64,000 nt of DNA from Bacteroides congonensis (GTDB taxonomy: Bacteria > Bacteroidota > Bacteroidia > Bacteroidales > Bacteroidaceae): assembly GCF_900130125.1 (NCBI RefSeq), contig NZ_FQXY01000011.1, positions 1 through 64,000 of the forward strand, in the 5' to 3' direction. Both the position numbers and the translations under genes were made by a program. The notes below the pieces were generated by a model. That model saw only the letters and a program-made list of their open reading frames with translations. It made no database searches and was not told where the DNA came from. The stretch's first letter is position 1. Each line of letters starts with the position of its first letter. This document shows, in pieces, positions 24,225 to 32,096 of this stretch.

Positions 24225-25241
24225 CTAACTAAGAAACCACTGATAATTATCATCACCATGTAAAGCGGAACATATACCTGTTGCAAGTTCTGTAGCATTA
24301 TAGGCTCTATCCAAAAATGAATCTATATAGCTACTCTTATTTGCACCTGTGAGCAAATTGTAAAGTTTCCACATAGACAAGTCATTTCCCAAGCTGCCAA
24401 AGTTCTCGTCATTGATATAAGCCCTAGCCACATTGTTAACCTGTGTATCAGTAAATAACATACGTGGAATTGCTTTTTGATACCCCTGTGGTAGACATTG
24501 ATAAAGTCTCATTCTGCCAAGCAAGGTCACAAATTGGTGCTCATTCAGGTAGGAATCGCCAAGCGTTTGCAACAAATGTATGTTTTTGGCTGCATTGAAA
24601 TTATTAAGTAGTTCCAATGTAGCCCTAAACAGTTCCTTTGTGCTCATTACTTTTATGTCGTCCTTATATCCGTCTGTGAAAACGCACATATTACAACAAA
24701 CCTGATTCTTGAATGAAACCGCCAGTCTGAATAACTCTGGGCTTTTCTTAGTTGCCAGATTCTCTCTATTCAAGGCACGAACGCCAACTATAGAAAGATT
24801 AAGCCTGTTGCCAGATACATCTTCATAGATAGATGGAATATCTATGGCAAAAGCGCATCTTTCGTAATATTGGGTAGTGTCAGCTTCCGTTAACTGGTTC
24901 TTTGGCTTGTTAATGGCTTCCGGTTTTCTTCCTTTTATCACATGGCTGCACCTTATATCTGGCTGCTCGATTTGTTCACCACTATAGAATGAGTTGGCAG
25001 CTTCCCAGACCGTTTCAATGAATTGCGGATGCGAAATAGTCAGTTCATTATCCTTGCTGAAAACTGGTATCACATTCTCATTCCTCAAATGGTCTAAAGT
25101 GACTTCTACAGAATTTGCTTCTATAAAGTGGTTTACTTTTTTGGGCTTTACTGGCTCTTCAATTATTACTGCTTCTTCTGCAAATTCACCAAAGTTTCTA
25201 CTAATTCTCTGCACTGGCATAATCTGTAATGTTGATTCCAT
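24225..25241 (-). CDS. DUF3871 family protein
   Basis: The 338-residue protein matches my memory of the Bacteroidales DUF3871 family: FIEANSVEVTLDHLRNE followed by IPVFSKDNELTISH (about 40-70), SHVIKGRKPEAINKPKNQL (about 103-121), then YYERCAFAIDIPS. These proteins are encoded on plasmids, prophages and integrative elements. Their role is unknown, though they are often near replication or DNA-processing genes. There is no signal peptide. A small membrane-protein gene ends 24 bases upstream, suggesting an operon. Confidence 0.75.
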   Translation of the reverse strand: MESTLQIMPVQRISRNFGEFAEEAVIIEEPVKPKKVNHFIEANSVEVTLDHLRNENVIPVFSKDNELTISHPQFIETVWEAANSFYSGEQIEQPDIRCSHVIKGRKPEAINKPKNQLTEADTTQYYERCAFAIDIPSIYEDVSGNRLNLSIVGVRALNRENLATKKSPELFRLAVSFKNQVCCNMCVFTDGYKDDIKVMSTKELFRATLELLNNFNAAKNIHLLQTLGDSYLNEHQFVTLLGRMRLYQCLPQGYQKAIPRMLFTDTQVNNVARAYINDENFGSLGNDLSMWKLYNLLTGANKSSYIDSFLDRAYNATELATGICSALHGDDNYQWFLS

Positions 25242-25265
25242 AATCTGTAATTTATTTAGTTAATA

Positions 25266-25403
25266 TTAGAAATTCCTCTGTCTGAAAGCTAAGCAAGCCA
25301 CAATCAGAATTAATAATCCAATAAAGAACTGTGGCATTAAGACTACTGGCACAATTAGAATTATCCCAAACGTAAATAATACTTTTAAACTCTCCATACG
25401 CAT
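25266..25403 (-). CDS. Small membrane protein (45 residues)
   Basis: An ATG at 25403 gives MRMESLKVLFTFG... and a second ATG at 25397 is also possible. The product is a single hydrophobic hairpin or span (about residues 8-40) ending in the basic tail FRQRNF. It ends 24 bases before DUF3871 and reads in the same direction. It resembles the 41-residue membrane protein at 24.0 kb in size and layout, not clearly in sequence. Confidence 0.5.
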   Translation of the reverse strand: MRMESLKVLFTFGIILIVPVVLMPQFFIGLLILIVACLAFRQRNF

Positions 25404-25876
25404 AATAATAGATTAGTAAATAGTGTATTTAAGGACAAAATGAGGGCTTGACATGAAGTTCTATTCATTCCACTTCTTTTTGTGCATCTTTATATGTAGA
25501 CATATACAAATCATTGATAAGTCTGCATATTTCAGAAGTTCAAAAGGTTTGTGGGCTGAATAGCAATTCATGTTATCCTTTCATTTTTCCTAATGATTGG
25601 TGAGGGGATTATTGGGTAATAGAAGGGGCTTATGCACGATATACATCTGATACGCTCACTGACGAATCAAATATTTCACTCTATCAGAGCATAAAGTCTA
25701 AATAGAAAACACTTCCTCAATAAAAGGGGTGGGGGTATGAATTTCAAGTACCTATATTTTTGAGTTGGGGATATACATAAAAAGCCCCAAACCTGATTGG
25801 TTTGGAGCTTCCAATATTAATAATGAAATACAATAGAAAGAGAATTGCATCCTTACAGTTCTCTCTCTTTATTTTA
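25404..25876. other. Gene-free stretch between the small membrane protein and the Rep-like gene
   Basis: About 470 bases. Apart from the terminator at 25778-25810 and a weak hairpin near 25838-25875 I see no convincing gene, promoter or repeat. Confidence 0.4.
25778..25810 (-). terminator. Terminator of the Rep-like gene
   Basis: On the minus strand AAGCTCCAAACC pairs with GGTTTGGGGCTT and is followed by T residues, 67 bases after the stop codon. Confidence 0.6.
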
Positions 25877-26515
25877 TTAATTGTGAACACACCTGTCTCT
25901 TAAATCTTCATCTGTAAGAATCTCTGGATAGTAGTTCTTTATTATAGCAAAAATTGTTTCAGATGTAATAATAAACATCTTCTTGTCTTTAAGGTGTATG
26001 CCTTTATCATCCCTCTTTATATACCCCATTTTTTCAGCTTGCTCCAAATATCTGGAAACAGTACTTCTACTAATATTCAATTCTTCTGCCAATTCTGTTT
26101 GGGTATATTTGCAAGTATTACTACCATTCAGACATTTACATTTTAGTAGGATGAGAAAGCCCTTTAGCTGTTTGGATATTGGCTCATCATATAGCTTATT
26201 ACTGATAAAAACAAAATGCTCTGTATTCAGTATATATGCGCATCTGTCAAATGTACCATGCTTTCCTTTTGCTTCATACTTATTAATCTGGATAAGATTC
26301 AGTTCCTTAAACTTGTGTAACCATTCTCTTATCTGGTCTACTTTCTTGATTCCATAAAAGGTAGCCAGATTCTCTTGCTTGATATAGGATTTCATTGTGT
26401 AGCAATCTGATTTCAGAGCCAGACAATAGAACAGGTATGCTTCCAACAGATTTAATTTACCTGCAATCCGTTCCGTTATTTTCCTGTATGATAATTTGGC
26501 TCCCGTCATTAGCAA
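25877..26515 (-). CDS. Winged-helix protein, possible replication initiator
   Basis: The 212-residue protein seems to have two winged-helix units. The first spans about residues 20-95 (ENLATFYGIKKVDQIREWL). The second, about 135-175, contains a clear helix-turn-helix, TQTELAEELNISRSTVSRYLEQAEKMGYI split by its turn. Two tandem winged helices are the layout of Rep_3-type plasmid initiators, and iteron-like repeats lie about 130 bases upstream, which supports that reading. It is shorter than most such initiators, so a transcriptional regulator is the main alternative. Its start overlaps the end of a small upstream gene. Confidence 0.6.
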   Translation of the reverse strand: MLMTGAKLSYRKITERIAGKLNLLEAYLFYCLALKSDCYTMKSYIKQENLATFYGIKKVDQIREWLHKFKELNLIQINKYEAKGKHGTFDRCAYILNTEHFVFISNKLYDEPISKQLKGFLILLKCKCLNGSNTCKYTQTELAEELNISRSTVSRYLEQAEKMGYIKRDDKGIHLKDKKMFIITSETIFAIIKNYYPEILTDEDLRDRCVHN

Positions 26516-26645
26516 CTGGTTTGTAATAGTTTGTAAAATATATCTTGTATTCCTTTACTAATCTTCTGTATCTATGGTTGCCAAAATAAGACTTGGCTTC
26601 TTTCTGGGTAGTAAATTCTAATCCTGTAGGTAAGTGGATTATCAT
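26457..26645 (-). CDS. Hypothetical small protein (62 residues)
   Basis: The product begins MIIHLPTGLEFTTQKEAKSY and is rich in Tyr, Arg and Lys (FGNHRYRRLVKEY), suggesting a small DNA-binding protein. The frame overlaps the start of the Rep-like gene by 59 bases, which is long, so one of the two starts may be later. It sits between the iteron-like repeats and the Rep-like gene. Family not recognised. Confidence 0.5.
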   Translation of the reverse strand: MIIHLPTGLEFTTQKEAKSYFGNHRYRRLVKEYKIYFTNYYKPVANDGSQIIIQENNGTDCR

Positions 26646-26747
26646 AATTCTTAGATTATTTTTTAATTATCGTAATATAACTAATCTGTCTGTCACCATG
26701 CGACTTGCGATAGCAAGGCAAATGGTAGGTAGTGTATTTATATTCCA

Positions 26748-26845
26748 TAGGTATTTATATATAGGTATTTATATGTAGCCCCCCTATTTGAAACTCCCGT
26801 ACCCCCTAAATGAAAGAGCCATACCCCCTATTTGAACATTGGAAT
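26748..26845. repeat. Origin-like repeats: AT-rich 14-bp pair plus three 22-bp iteron-like units
   Basis: TAGGTATTTATAT-A/G occurs twice in tandem (26748-26761, 26762-26775). Immediately after, units starting CCCCCTATTTGAA, CCCCCTAAATGAA and CCCCCTATTTGAA begin at 26780, 26802 and 26824, exactly 22 bases apart. An AT-rich tandem repeat next to helical-turn-spaced iterons and near a winged-helix protein gene is the plan of an iteron-controlled replication origin. Function is inferred; autoregulatory operator sites are the alternative. Confidence 0.6.
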
Positions 26846-27011
26846 ATTACAGCTTCAAATGCCAATAAGTTTTTGATTCCAATTACAGGTTCACATGGCA
26901 GTAGGTAATTGGATTTGGCTACATATCCATTTGGGGATATATGCCAGTCTGATATGTATGAACACGAAAAGGGAGAACCGTTTGCACAGTCCTCCCTTAT
27001 ACATTCTATTA

Positions 27012-27656
27012 TCACCTCTCATAAAACACCTTATCACTACATTCATTAAAAGCTTTAAAGTCAACTACGTATCCTTCGTTGGGACTATCTTTTATCAACT
27101 TTGGCAGTAATTCTGGAGTGATATTATACTCCCTTAGTTCGTTCATATTATCACAAATGCATTGTAACTTGTTTAAAATGAATGATTCACTTCCACATTC
27201 TACATAGTCTGAACTCTCCAAGACATAGAAGCAATATGCTCTCAAATCTCTATAGATTTTATTATCTGATATGTGAAATGTCTCATTTTCTAATCCTTCA
27301 TGAATGAAGTATCTGAAATGTCTATCTTCCATCCGCATCCGCCATTTTATAGCATTAAAATGCGTCTTTAATTGATTAATCTCTTTCTCGTAATTCTCAA
27401 TATCCAAACCATCTGGTTGTGCAGAACGCTCATTCAAAATTCGTTCTGATATGATACCGAAATATTTGTCACACATGGCTTCATAATCATCACACAGTTC
27501 TTGAAGCACTTCTGTTGTTACTGGAATCCCCAACTTGGGAAACACACTAACAAGGTCGTTTAATTTATCTATATTCTCGTGAAATTCAATCATTGATTTA
27601 TTAAAACGTTTAACATCAATGTATCCAATTAATTGGGGGAGTCTATACGTTTTCAT
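27012..27656 (-). CDS. Unknown cytoplasmic protein (214 residues)
   Basis: I do not recognise the family. The protein begins MKTYRLPQLIGYIDVKRF, is acidic and mainly helical, and has no signal peptide, membrane segment or clear catalytic motif. It overlaps by 14 bases the end of the 69-residue gene upstream, so the two are probably translated together. Expression would come from the promoter at 28006-28037. Confidence 0.65.
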   Translation of the reverse strand: MKTYRLPQLIGYIDVKRFNKSMIEFHENIDKLNDLVSVFPKLGIPVTTEVLQELCDDYEAMCDKYFGIISERILNERSAQPDGLDIENYEKEINQLKTHFNAIKWRMRMEDRHFRYFIHEGLENETFHISDNKIYRDLRAYCFYVLESSDYVECGSESFILNKLQCICDNMNELREYNITPELLPKLIKDSPNEGYVVDFKAFNECSDKVFYER

Positions 27657-27852
27657 AGTTATTATTCGTGTTAGATTTATTATTGCTCATCTTGATGTAA
27701 ACGGTGTAAACCTTGTTATCTCTCTGCTTGCGTCTCTTGGAATATCCATTGAGTTTAGCCCATATTCCAATCACAGTTTTGTTGTCCTTTACTTGGTGAG
27801 CTAATGCAAGCTCACGTAGCTGTTTGAATGTAAATTCTGTTTCTCCATTCAT
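27643..27852 (-). CDS. Small basic protein (69 residues), paralog of the 28135 product
   Basis: The product contains FTFKQLRELALAHQVKDNK, then GIWAKLNGYSKRR and KVYTVYI. It aligns end to end with the 57-residue protein encoded at 28135-28308 (LTYADIRKMALEHGIKD, GLWATDRYIKMRK, KTYTVYL), so they are paralogs. A helix-turn-helix-like N-terminal half and a basic centre suggest DNA binding. It shares an overlapping junction with the 214-residue gene downstream. Family not recognised. Confidence 0.65.
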   Translation of the reverse strand: MNGETEFTFKQLRELALAHQVKDNKTVIGIWAKLNGYSKRRKQRDNKVYTVYIKMSNNKSNTNNNYENV

Positions 27853-28005
27853 TCTTCGTACTATGAATAATTATTAAATAGATAATCTGGCAAGATAAGG
27901 TGGTTTGAAGTTACAGGTAAATTCAGATGATTCAGTTTCAGATATACTTCAAGTGGGGTAATTCAGTAGTTTCAGTGATACCACCCTTATCTCATGTTGG
28001 TAGTG

Positions 28006-28037
28006 CAAAGATACTGCACTTCGGTGAGGTGTCCAAA
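28006..28037 (-). promoter_or_regulatory. Promoter of the 27852 gene pair
   Basis: On the minus strand, TTTG (28034-28037), 20 bases, then TATCTTTG (28006-28013): a full consensus match. The predicted leader (about 147 bases) contains five TTCAG motifs (plus-strand reading) between 27922 and 27975. Confidence 0.75.
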
Positions 28038-28134
28038 CGTTTCGTAAACATTCTTTAAACTTTGTGTTGAGAGCTTTATGAAGTGAAGATATGCCCTCTT
28101 CCGCTAGCTTGGTGGCAGGTTTGGAACTCGAAAA

Positions 28135-28308
28135 TCATTCCTGTTCCTGTTTATGATGCGGTAGGTAGACTGTATACGTCTTACCTTGAACCATTTTGCG
28201 CATTTTGATGTATCGGTCAGTAGCCCAAAGCCCAATGTGAAGCCTTGTGTCCTTGATACCGTGCTCTAGTGCCATTTTACGAATGTCAGCGTAGGTCAGT
28301 TCTTTCAT
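28135..28308 (-). CDS. Small basic protein (57 residues), paralog of the 27643 product
   Basis: An ATG at 28308 opens a 57-codon frame ending at 28135: MKELTYADIRKMALEHGIKD ... KTYTVYLPHHKQEQE. Similarity to the 69-residue product at 27643-27852, a promoter with ideal spacing upstream and a hairpin in the leader all support it as a real gene. Size, charge and predicted helices suggest a small DNA-binding regulator, but this is inference. Confidence 0.65.
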   Translation of the reverse strand: MKELTYADIRKMALEHGIKDTRLHIGLWATDRYIKMRKMVQGKTYTVYLPHHKQEQE

Positions 28309-28384
28309 TTGGAGTAGATTTAGGTTTGTAGTGGTGAATCTGGGTGATGAGAAACTCGGTCATTTCTGACCTTCAATCACGTTG

Positions 28385-28416
28385 CAAAGGTATAAAGTTC
28401 CGACCGCATCACCAAA
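28385..28416 (-). promoter_or_regulatory. Promoter of the 28308 small gene
   Basis: On the minus strand, TTTG (28413-28416), 20 bases, then TACCTTTG (28385-28392). A nested hairpin (GTGAT/ATCAC around GGTCA/TGACC, about 28342-28380) lies at the predicted 5' end of the transcript. Confidence 0.75.
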
Positions 28417-28546
28417 CGACAAGTCGAAATTGTGGAATATTTGAGTTGAGGATGCGATGAAGCAAAAATTCTCCCCATAACCGTAGCTGTTCGGGGAGAA
28501 TATGATGTTCAGGCTTACCAGAAACCTTGATTTCCTCGAAAACTTG

Positions 28547-30340
28547 TCAGCCCTTGTTTCTTTTATCCAATAAGGCTGTAGTGATTTCTTTTATATTGGT
28601 GAATCTTTCATTATCCAACAAGCCTATTTCCAAAGCCTTATTGATAAACTGCATAATTGCATCCTTACTGATACCAATCTTAACGCATTTGACAATCATT
28701 TCTCTAAAACTGTCATGCAAGTCTGATTGCTTTCCAACAGATAACTGTTTCACATATTGCTTTGCCACATCAGATTCAGAAGTGGAAGATTGGGAGAATT
28801 TTTCTATCTCACTTATAAGGGACGTGATTTCATTGTCATAACTACACAGTTTCCCATTTTTCAAATGACCTACCTGTGATTGTAGTTCAACAGCTTTATT
28901 GATTTTAGATGCAAAAAATTGAGTGTCTAACAGAGTATCAAAGGTGATATTATTAGTCACATCATTCATAGGCTTCGCTTCATTGAGAGAATTTGTCTCC
29001 ACCTTGCCCATATTGAAAATGCCATTATTTAAACTTTTGAAAGCATTAGAGACTTTCTTTGCTTTATCTTTACTGTTTAAATGAGAATAAACTTTGTCTA
29101 TCATTTTTGTATCTTCATGTCCTGTCGCTATAATAACAGTTTCCTTTGGGATGCCTTTTCTACACAATATTGTGATAAAAGTATGCCTTGCTGTATGTGT
29201 ATGCAGTAATTTATAAAGAGGTTGGGTTTGTTTAATCCCGTTTTCTTCATAAGTGATAGGCTCGTCTAATCCTGCTTGTTCTGCTACTTCTTTTAAGGCT
29301 TCATTGACAATGGACTTTCTTTCTTTATAATATAATAATTCTTTATTCTCATATTTGGATATAATTTCTTTGGCTAATGGCAATAGTGGAATTATAGCTC
29401 TGGCTTTTGTCTTTTGTTGTATAATGGAGATGGTTCCTGCTTCTTCGTCCATTTCATTATCTCCATTAAAGAATTTTTGCATATCGCCAATTCGTTGCCC
29501 AACTAAACATTGTAGTATGAATAAGTCTCTGATTTCTGTGTATTTCTTTATTTGTCTTTCTGTTCCTGTGATGATATGCTTGTAGAATTTATTCAGTTGC
29601 TCTTCTGTTAATGAAACTTTTTTGTTGTCTGCTAATTCTTTGTTGGACTTATCTTTCACGAACTCAAAACTGTTTAAATTGCTGTCAGACCATTTGAAAG
29701 GAATATCCAGTCTTTTATCTGCTATCCCTAGTAAATTAAATATAGTTCCTTTAATTATGTTACGTAAAGTGTTATGAGGATGCAATGGGTTTTCTTTTAT
29801 GATTTGCTTTTGGTAGCGATTGATAGTATCTAAATTCATGCTCTCCCATGTATTGGGAATTTCATTCTCTTTGAGAAAACGCTCAAACTTGTCTATGTTA
29901 GAACGATATTGTTTCTTACTGCTTTCTGCACAAGTCTTTGCTTCTATAATTTGTTTCATTATAAAAGTTGCGGGTTTCTGTAATTCTTTCTTCATCCTAT
30001 CTTTATATATGTGTTGTTTTAATAGTTTCATACTTTCTCCAATCTCGTCTGGATGCATACAAAGATAATGCTTAAATTCGATGAAATATTCTTTTAGTTT
30101 TGTGATTTTCTTGTTCACTATAGTGTTATTTATATTATCTAATTCTGATAAGCGTACGCTGATATATGCTTCTTGTCTTTTTTCATTCCAGTGGTCTGGA
30201 TATATCTTTACCCCTGTAGATAGTTTAACTTGTTTGTTGTTTATTCTGCATACTAAATAGAGATTGGTTGGCTTCTCGCTACGTGGTTTTCTTAAATTGA
30301 AACGAGCTTGCATCTCATTAATAAAAATCTGCCTTTCCAT
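28547..30340 (-). CDS. int: Tyrosine integrase of the element
   Basis: The 597-residue site-specific recombinase would integrate and excise the element. It has an N-terminal arm-type DNA-binding domain (about 10-90), a SAM-like core-binding domain (about 120-225) and a catalytic domain with Arg283 (GQRIGD), Lys near 310, His382-x-x-Arg385, His408 (GHED) and Tyr418 (KVYSHL). About 170 residues follow the catalytic tyrosine, an unusually long, partly coiled-coil C-terminal extension. It lies 122 bases inside the right attachment repeat and reads away from it. Five 13-bp repeats between its start and attR are good candidates for its arm sites. Confidence 0.93.
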   Translation of the reverse strand: MERQIFINEMQARFNLRKPRSEKPTNLYLVCRINNKQVKLSTGVKIYPDHWNEKRQEAYISVRLSELDNINNTIVNKKITKLKEYFIEFKHYLCMHPDEIGESMKLLKQHIYKDRMKKELQKPATFIMKQIIEAKTCAESSKKQYRSNIDKFERFLKENEIPNTWESMNLDTINRYQKQIIKENPLHPHNTLRNIIKGTIFNLLGIADKRLDIPFKWSDSNLNSFEFVKDKSNKELADNKKVSLTEEQLNKFYKHIITGTERQIKKYTEIRDLFILQCLVGQRIGDMQKFFNGDNEMDEEAGTISIIQQKTKARAIIPLLPLAKEIISKYENKELLYYKERKSIVNEALKEVAEQAGLDEPITYEENGIKQTQPLYKLLHTHTARHTFITILCRKGIPKETVIIATGHEDTKMIDKVYSHLNSKDKAKKVSNAFKSLNNGIFNMGKVETNSLNEAKPMNDVTNNITFDTLLDTQFFASKINKAVELQSQVGHLKNGKLCSYDNEITSLISEIEKFSQSSTSESDVAKQYVKQLSVGKQSDLHDSFREMIVKCVKIGISKDAIMQFINKALEIGLLDNERFTNIKEITTALLDKRNKG

Positions 30341-30346
30341 AATCTT

Positions 30347-30406
30347 GTTCTTTAAAGTTGTTCTTTAATTCGGTTCTTTGAATGTGTTCTTTTAAGGCAA
30401 TTCTTT
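30347..30406. repeat. Five 13-bp direct repeats upstream of the integrase gene
   Basis: GTTCTTT starts at 30347, 30360, 30373 and 30386, an exact 13-base period, and a fifth copy, ATTCTTT, starts at 30400. They fill the space between the integrase start codon and attR. They are likely integrase arm-type or regulator sites. Confidence 0.7.
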
Positions 30407-30453
30407 CTGATAAGTATTAATTAGCTCCCCTCATTAAATATTCTGGCGCACAG

Positions 30454-30485
30454 TTTGCGCATTTTGAATAAAAACTGTATATTTG
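30454..30485 (+). promoter_or_regulatory. guaB promoter spanning the element/chromosome junction
   Basis: TTTG (30454-30457) lies in the element, and TATATTTG (30478-30485) lies in the 23-bp repeat plus the first chromosomal base. The spacing is 20 bases, an ideal match. The predicted start of transcription is about 23 bases before the guaB ATG. Confidence 0.7.
30462..30484. repeat. attR: right 23-bp attachment repeat
   Basis: Identical to 13484-13506. It contains seven of the eight bases of the guaB -7 box. Confidence 0.85.
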
Positions 30486-30514
30486 CACGCAATAATTTTT
30501 AAACGCATAGCCCT

Positions 30515-31993
30515 ATGTCATTTATTGCTGATAAGATTGTAATGGATGGGTTGACTTACGACGACGTACTGTTGATCCCCGCTTATTCTGAAGTTTTACC
30601 GCGCACTGTCGACCTCTCGACAAAGTTTTCTAAAAACATTGAGTTGAAAATTCCGTTTGTGACGGCTGCCATGGATACGGTTACCGAAGCGAAAATGGCT
30701 ATTGCCATTGCTCGTGAAGGCGGTATTGGCGTGATTCACAAAAATATGTCTATCGAAGAACAAGCAAGACAAGTTGCCATTGTGAAACGTGCCGAAAATG
30801 GTATGATTTATGACCCTGTAACTATCAAGAGAGGTTCTACTGTCAGCGATGCTTTAGGTATTATGGCCGAATACAAAATCGGTGGTATCCCTGTTGTGGA
30901 TGATGAAGGTTATTTGGTAGGTATTGTTACCAACAGAGATTTGCGTTTCGAAAGAGACATGGATAAACGTATCGACTTGGTGATGACTCCGAAAGAGAGA
31001 TTGGTGACTACGAACCAGTCTACCGACCTGGAATCTGCCGCACAGATTCTTCAGAAACATAAGATTGAGAAACTTCCGATTGTGGGAATGGATGGAAAGT
31101 TGATCGGTCTTGTTACGTATAAAGATATTACAAAAGCAAAAGATAAACCGATGGCTTGTAAAGATGCCAAAGGTCGTTTGCGTGTAGCTGCCGGTGTAGG
31201 TGTGACTGCCGATACACTGGATCGTATGCAGGCTTTGGTAGATGCGGGTGCGGATGCCATCGTTATCGATACGGCTCACGGACATTCTATGTTCGTTATT
31301 GAAAAGCTGAAAGAAGCGAAAAAACGTTTCCCGGGCATTGACATTGTGGTAGGTAACATTGCTACCGGAGCTGCTGCGAAGGCTTTAGTGGAAGCGGGTG
31401 CTGATGCTGTGAAAGTCGGTATCGGTCCGGGTTCTATCTGTACGACTCGTGTGGTGGCAGGTGTGGGTGTTCCTCAGTTGTCGGCTGTGTACGATGTGGC
31501 GAAAGCATTGAAAGGTACAGGCATTCCTTTGATCGCTGATGGTGGTCTGCGTTATTCGGGCGATGTTGTGAAAGCGTTGGCTGCCGGTGGATACAGCGTG
31601 ATGATCGGTTCACTGGTTGCAGGAACAGAGGAGTCTCCGGGTGACACTATCATCTTCAATGGCCGTAAATTCAAATCCTACCGCGGTATGGGTTCTTTGG
31701 AAGCAATGGAAAACGGTTCGAAAGACCGTTATTTCCAAAGTGGAACAGCCGATGTGAAGAAACTCGTTCCGGAAGGAATCGCTGCCCGTGTTCCTTATAA
31801 AGGTACGCTTTTCGAAGTGGTTTATCAGTTGACAGGCGGTCTGCGTGCAGGTATGGGATACTGTGGCGCTGCCAGTATTGAGAAACTTCACGATGCGAAG
31901 TTTACGCGTATTACCAATGCAGGTGTAATGGAAAGCCATCCGCACGACGTGACGATTACCAGTGAATCGCCTAATTATAGCCGTCCGGAATAA
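30515..31993 (+). CDS. guaB: Inosine-5'-monophosphate dehydrogenase
   Basis: GuaB oxidises IMP to XMP with NAD+, the committed step of GMP synthesis. The 492-residue protein has the TIM-barrel catalytic domain interrupted by a CBS pair (about 95-210). The active-site loop GPGSICTTR carries the catalytic cysteine (about residue 309), and the flap RYFQSGTADVKKLVPEGI lies near 405. Length is standard. The integrated element ends 30 bases before its start codon, so its promoter is a hybrid of element and chromosome. Confidence 0.97.
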   Translation: MSFIADKIVMDGLTYDDVLLIPAYSEVLPRTVDLSTKFSKNIELKIPFVTAAMDTVTEAKMAIAIAREGGIGVIHKNMSIEEQARQVAIVKRAENGMIYDPVTIKRGSTVSDALGIMAEYKIGGIPVVDDEGYLVGIVTNRDLRFERDMDKRIDLVMTPKERLVTTNQSTDLESAAQILQKHKIEKLPIVGMDGKLIGLVTYKDITKAKDKPMACKDAKGRLRVAAGVGVTADTLDRMQALVDAGADAIVIDTAHGHSMFVIEKLKEAKKRFPGIDIVVGNIATGAAAKALVEAGADAVKVGIGPGSICTTRVVAGVGVPQLSAVYDVAKALKGTGIPLIADGGLRYSGDVVKALAAGGYSVMIGSLVAGTEESPGDTIIFNGRKFKSYRGMGSLEAMENGSKDRYFQSGTADVKKLVPEGIAARVPYKGTLFEVVYQLTGGLRAGMGYCGAASIEKLHDAKFTRITNAGVMESHPHDVTITSESPNYSRPE

Positions 31994-32024
31994 CATAATA
32001 AACGGTAAACTGTTAACTAACGGT

Positions 32025-32074
32025 GAACGGTGAACAAGCTGTGTCAATCAGCATATGTTTGCTGCTCACCGTTC
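32025..32074. terminator. Inverted repeat after guaB
   Basis: GAACGGTGAACAAGC (32025-32039) pairs with GCTGCTCACCGTTC (32061-32074), with one bulge. The tail GTTGTTTGT is only partly T-rich, so it may be a weak terminator or a small dispersed repeat. Confidence 0.45.
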
Positions 32075-32096
32075 GTTGTTTGTAAAATAAGAATTG

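Larger units (their letters stand above)
13484..30484. mobile_element. Integrated mobile element (about 17 kb) between recQ and guaB
   Basis: The boundaries are set by a perfect 23-bp direct repeat (13484-13506 and 30462-30484), which would give a circle of 16,978 bp on excision. A 597-residue tyrosine integrase lies next to the right repeat, as expected. The contents are accessory and AT-rich: ParB-like protein, Rep-like winged-helix protein with iteron-like repeats, DUF3871, a second short recombinase, small membrane proteins and secreted lipoproteins. I find no relaxase, coupling protein, transfer, capsid or terminase gene, so it is probably a plasmid-like integrative element or a satellite that depends on a helper. 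Mobility is inferred, not shown. Confidence 0.85.

Noticed and set aside
26806..27015. 69-codon minus-strand frame with a GTG start overlapping the stop of the 214-residue gene
   Set aside because: The overlap is attractive, but the frame runs into the iteron-like repeats, is cysteine-rich and shows no recognisable pattern. Possible but not supported.
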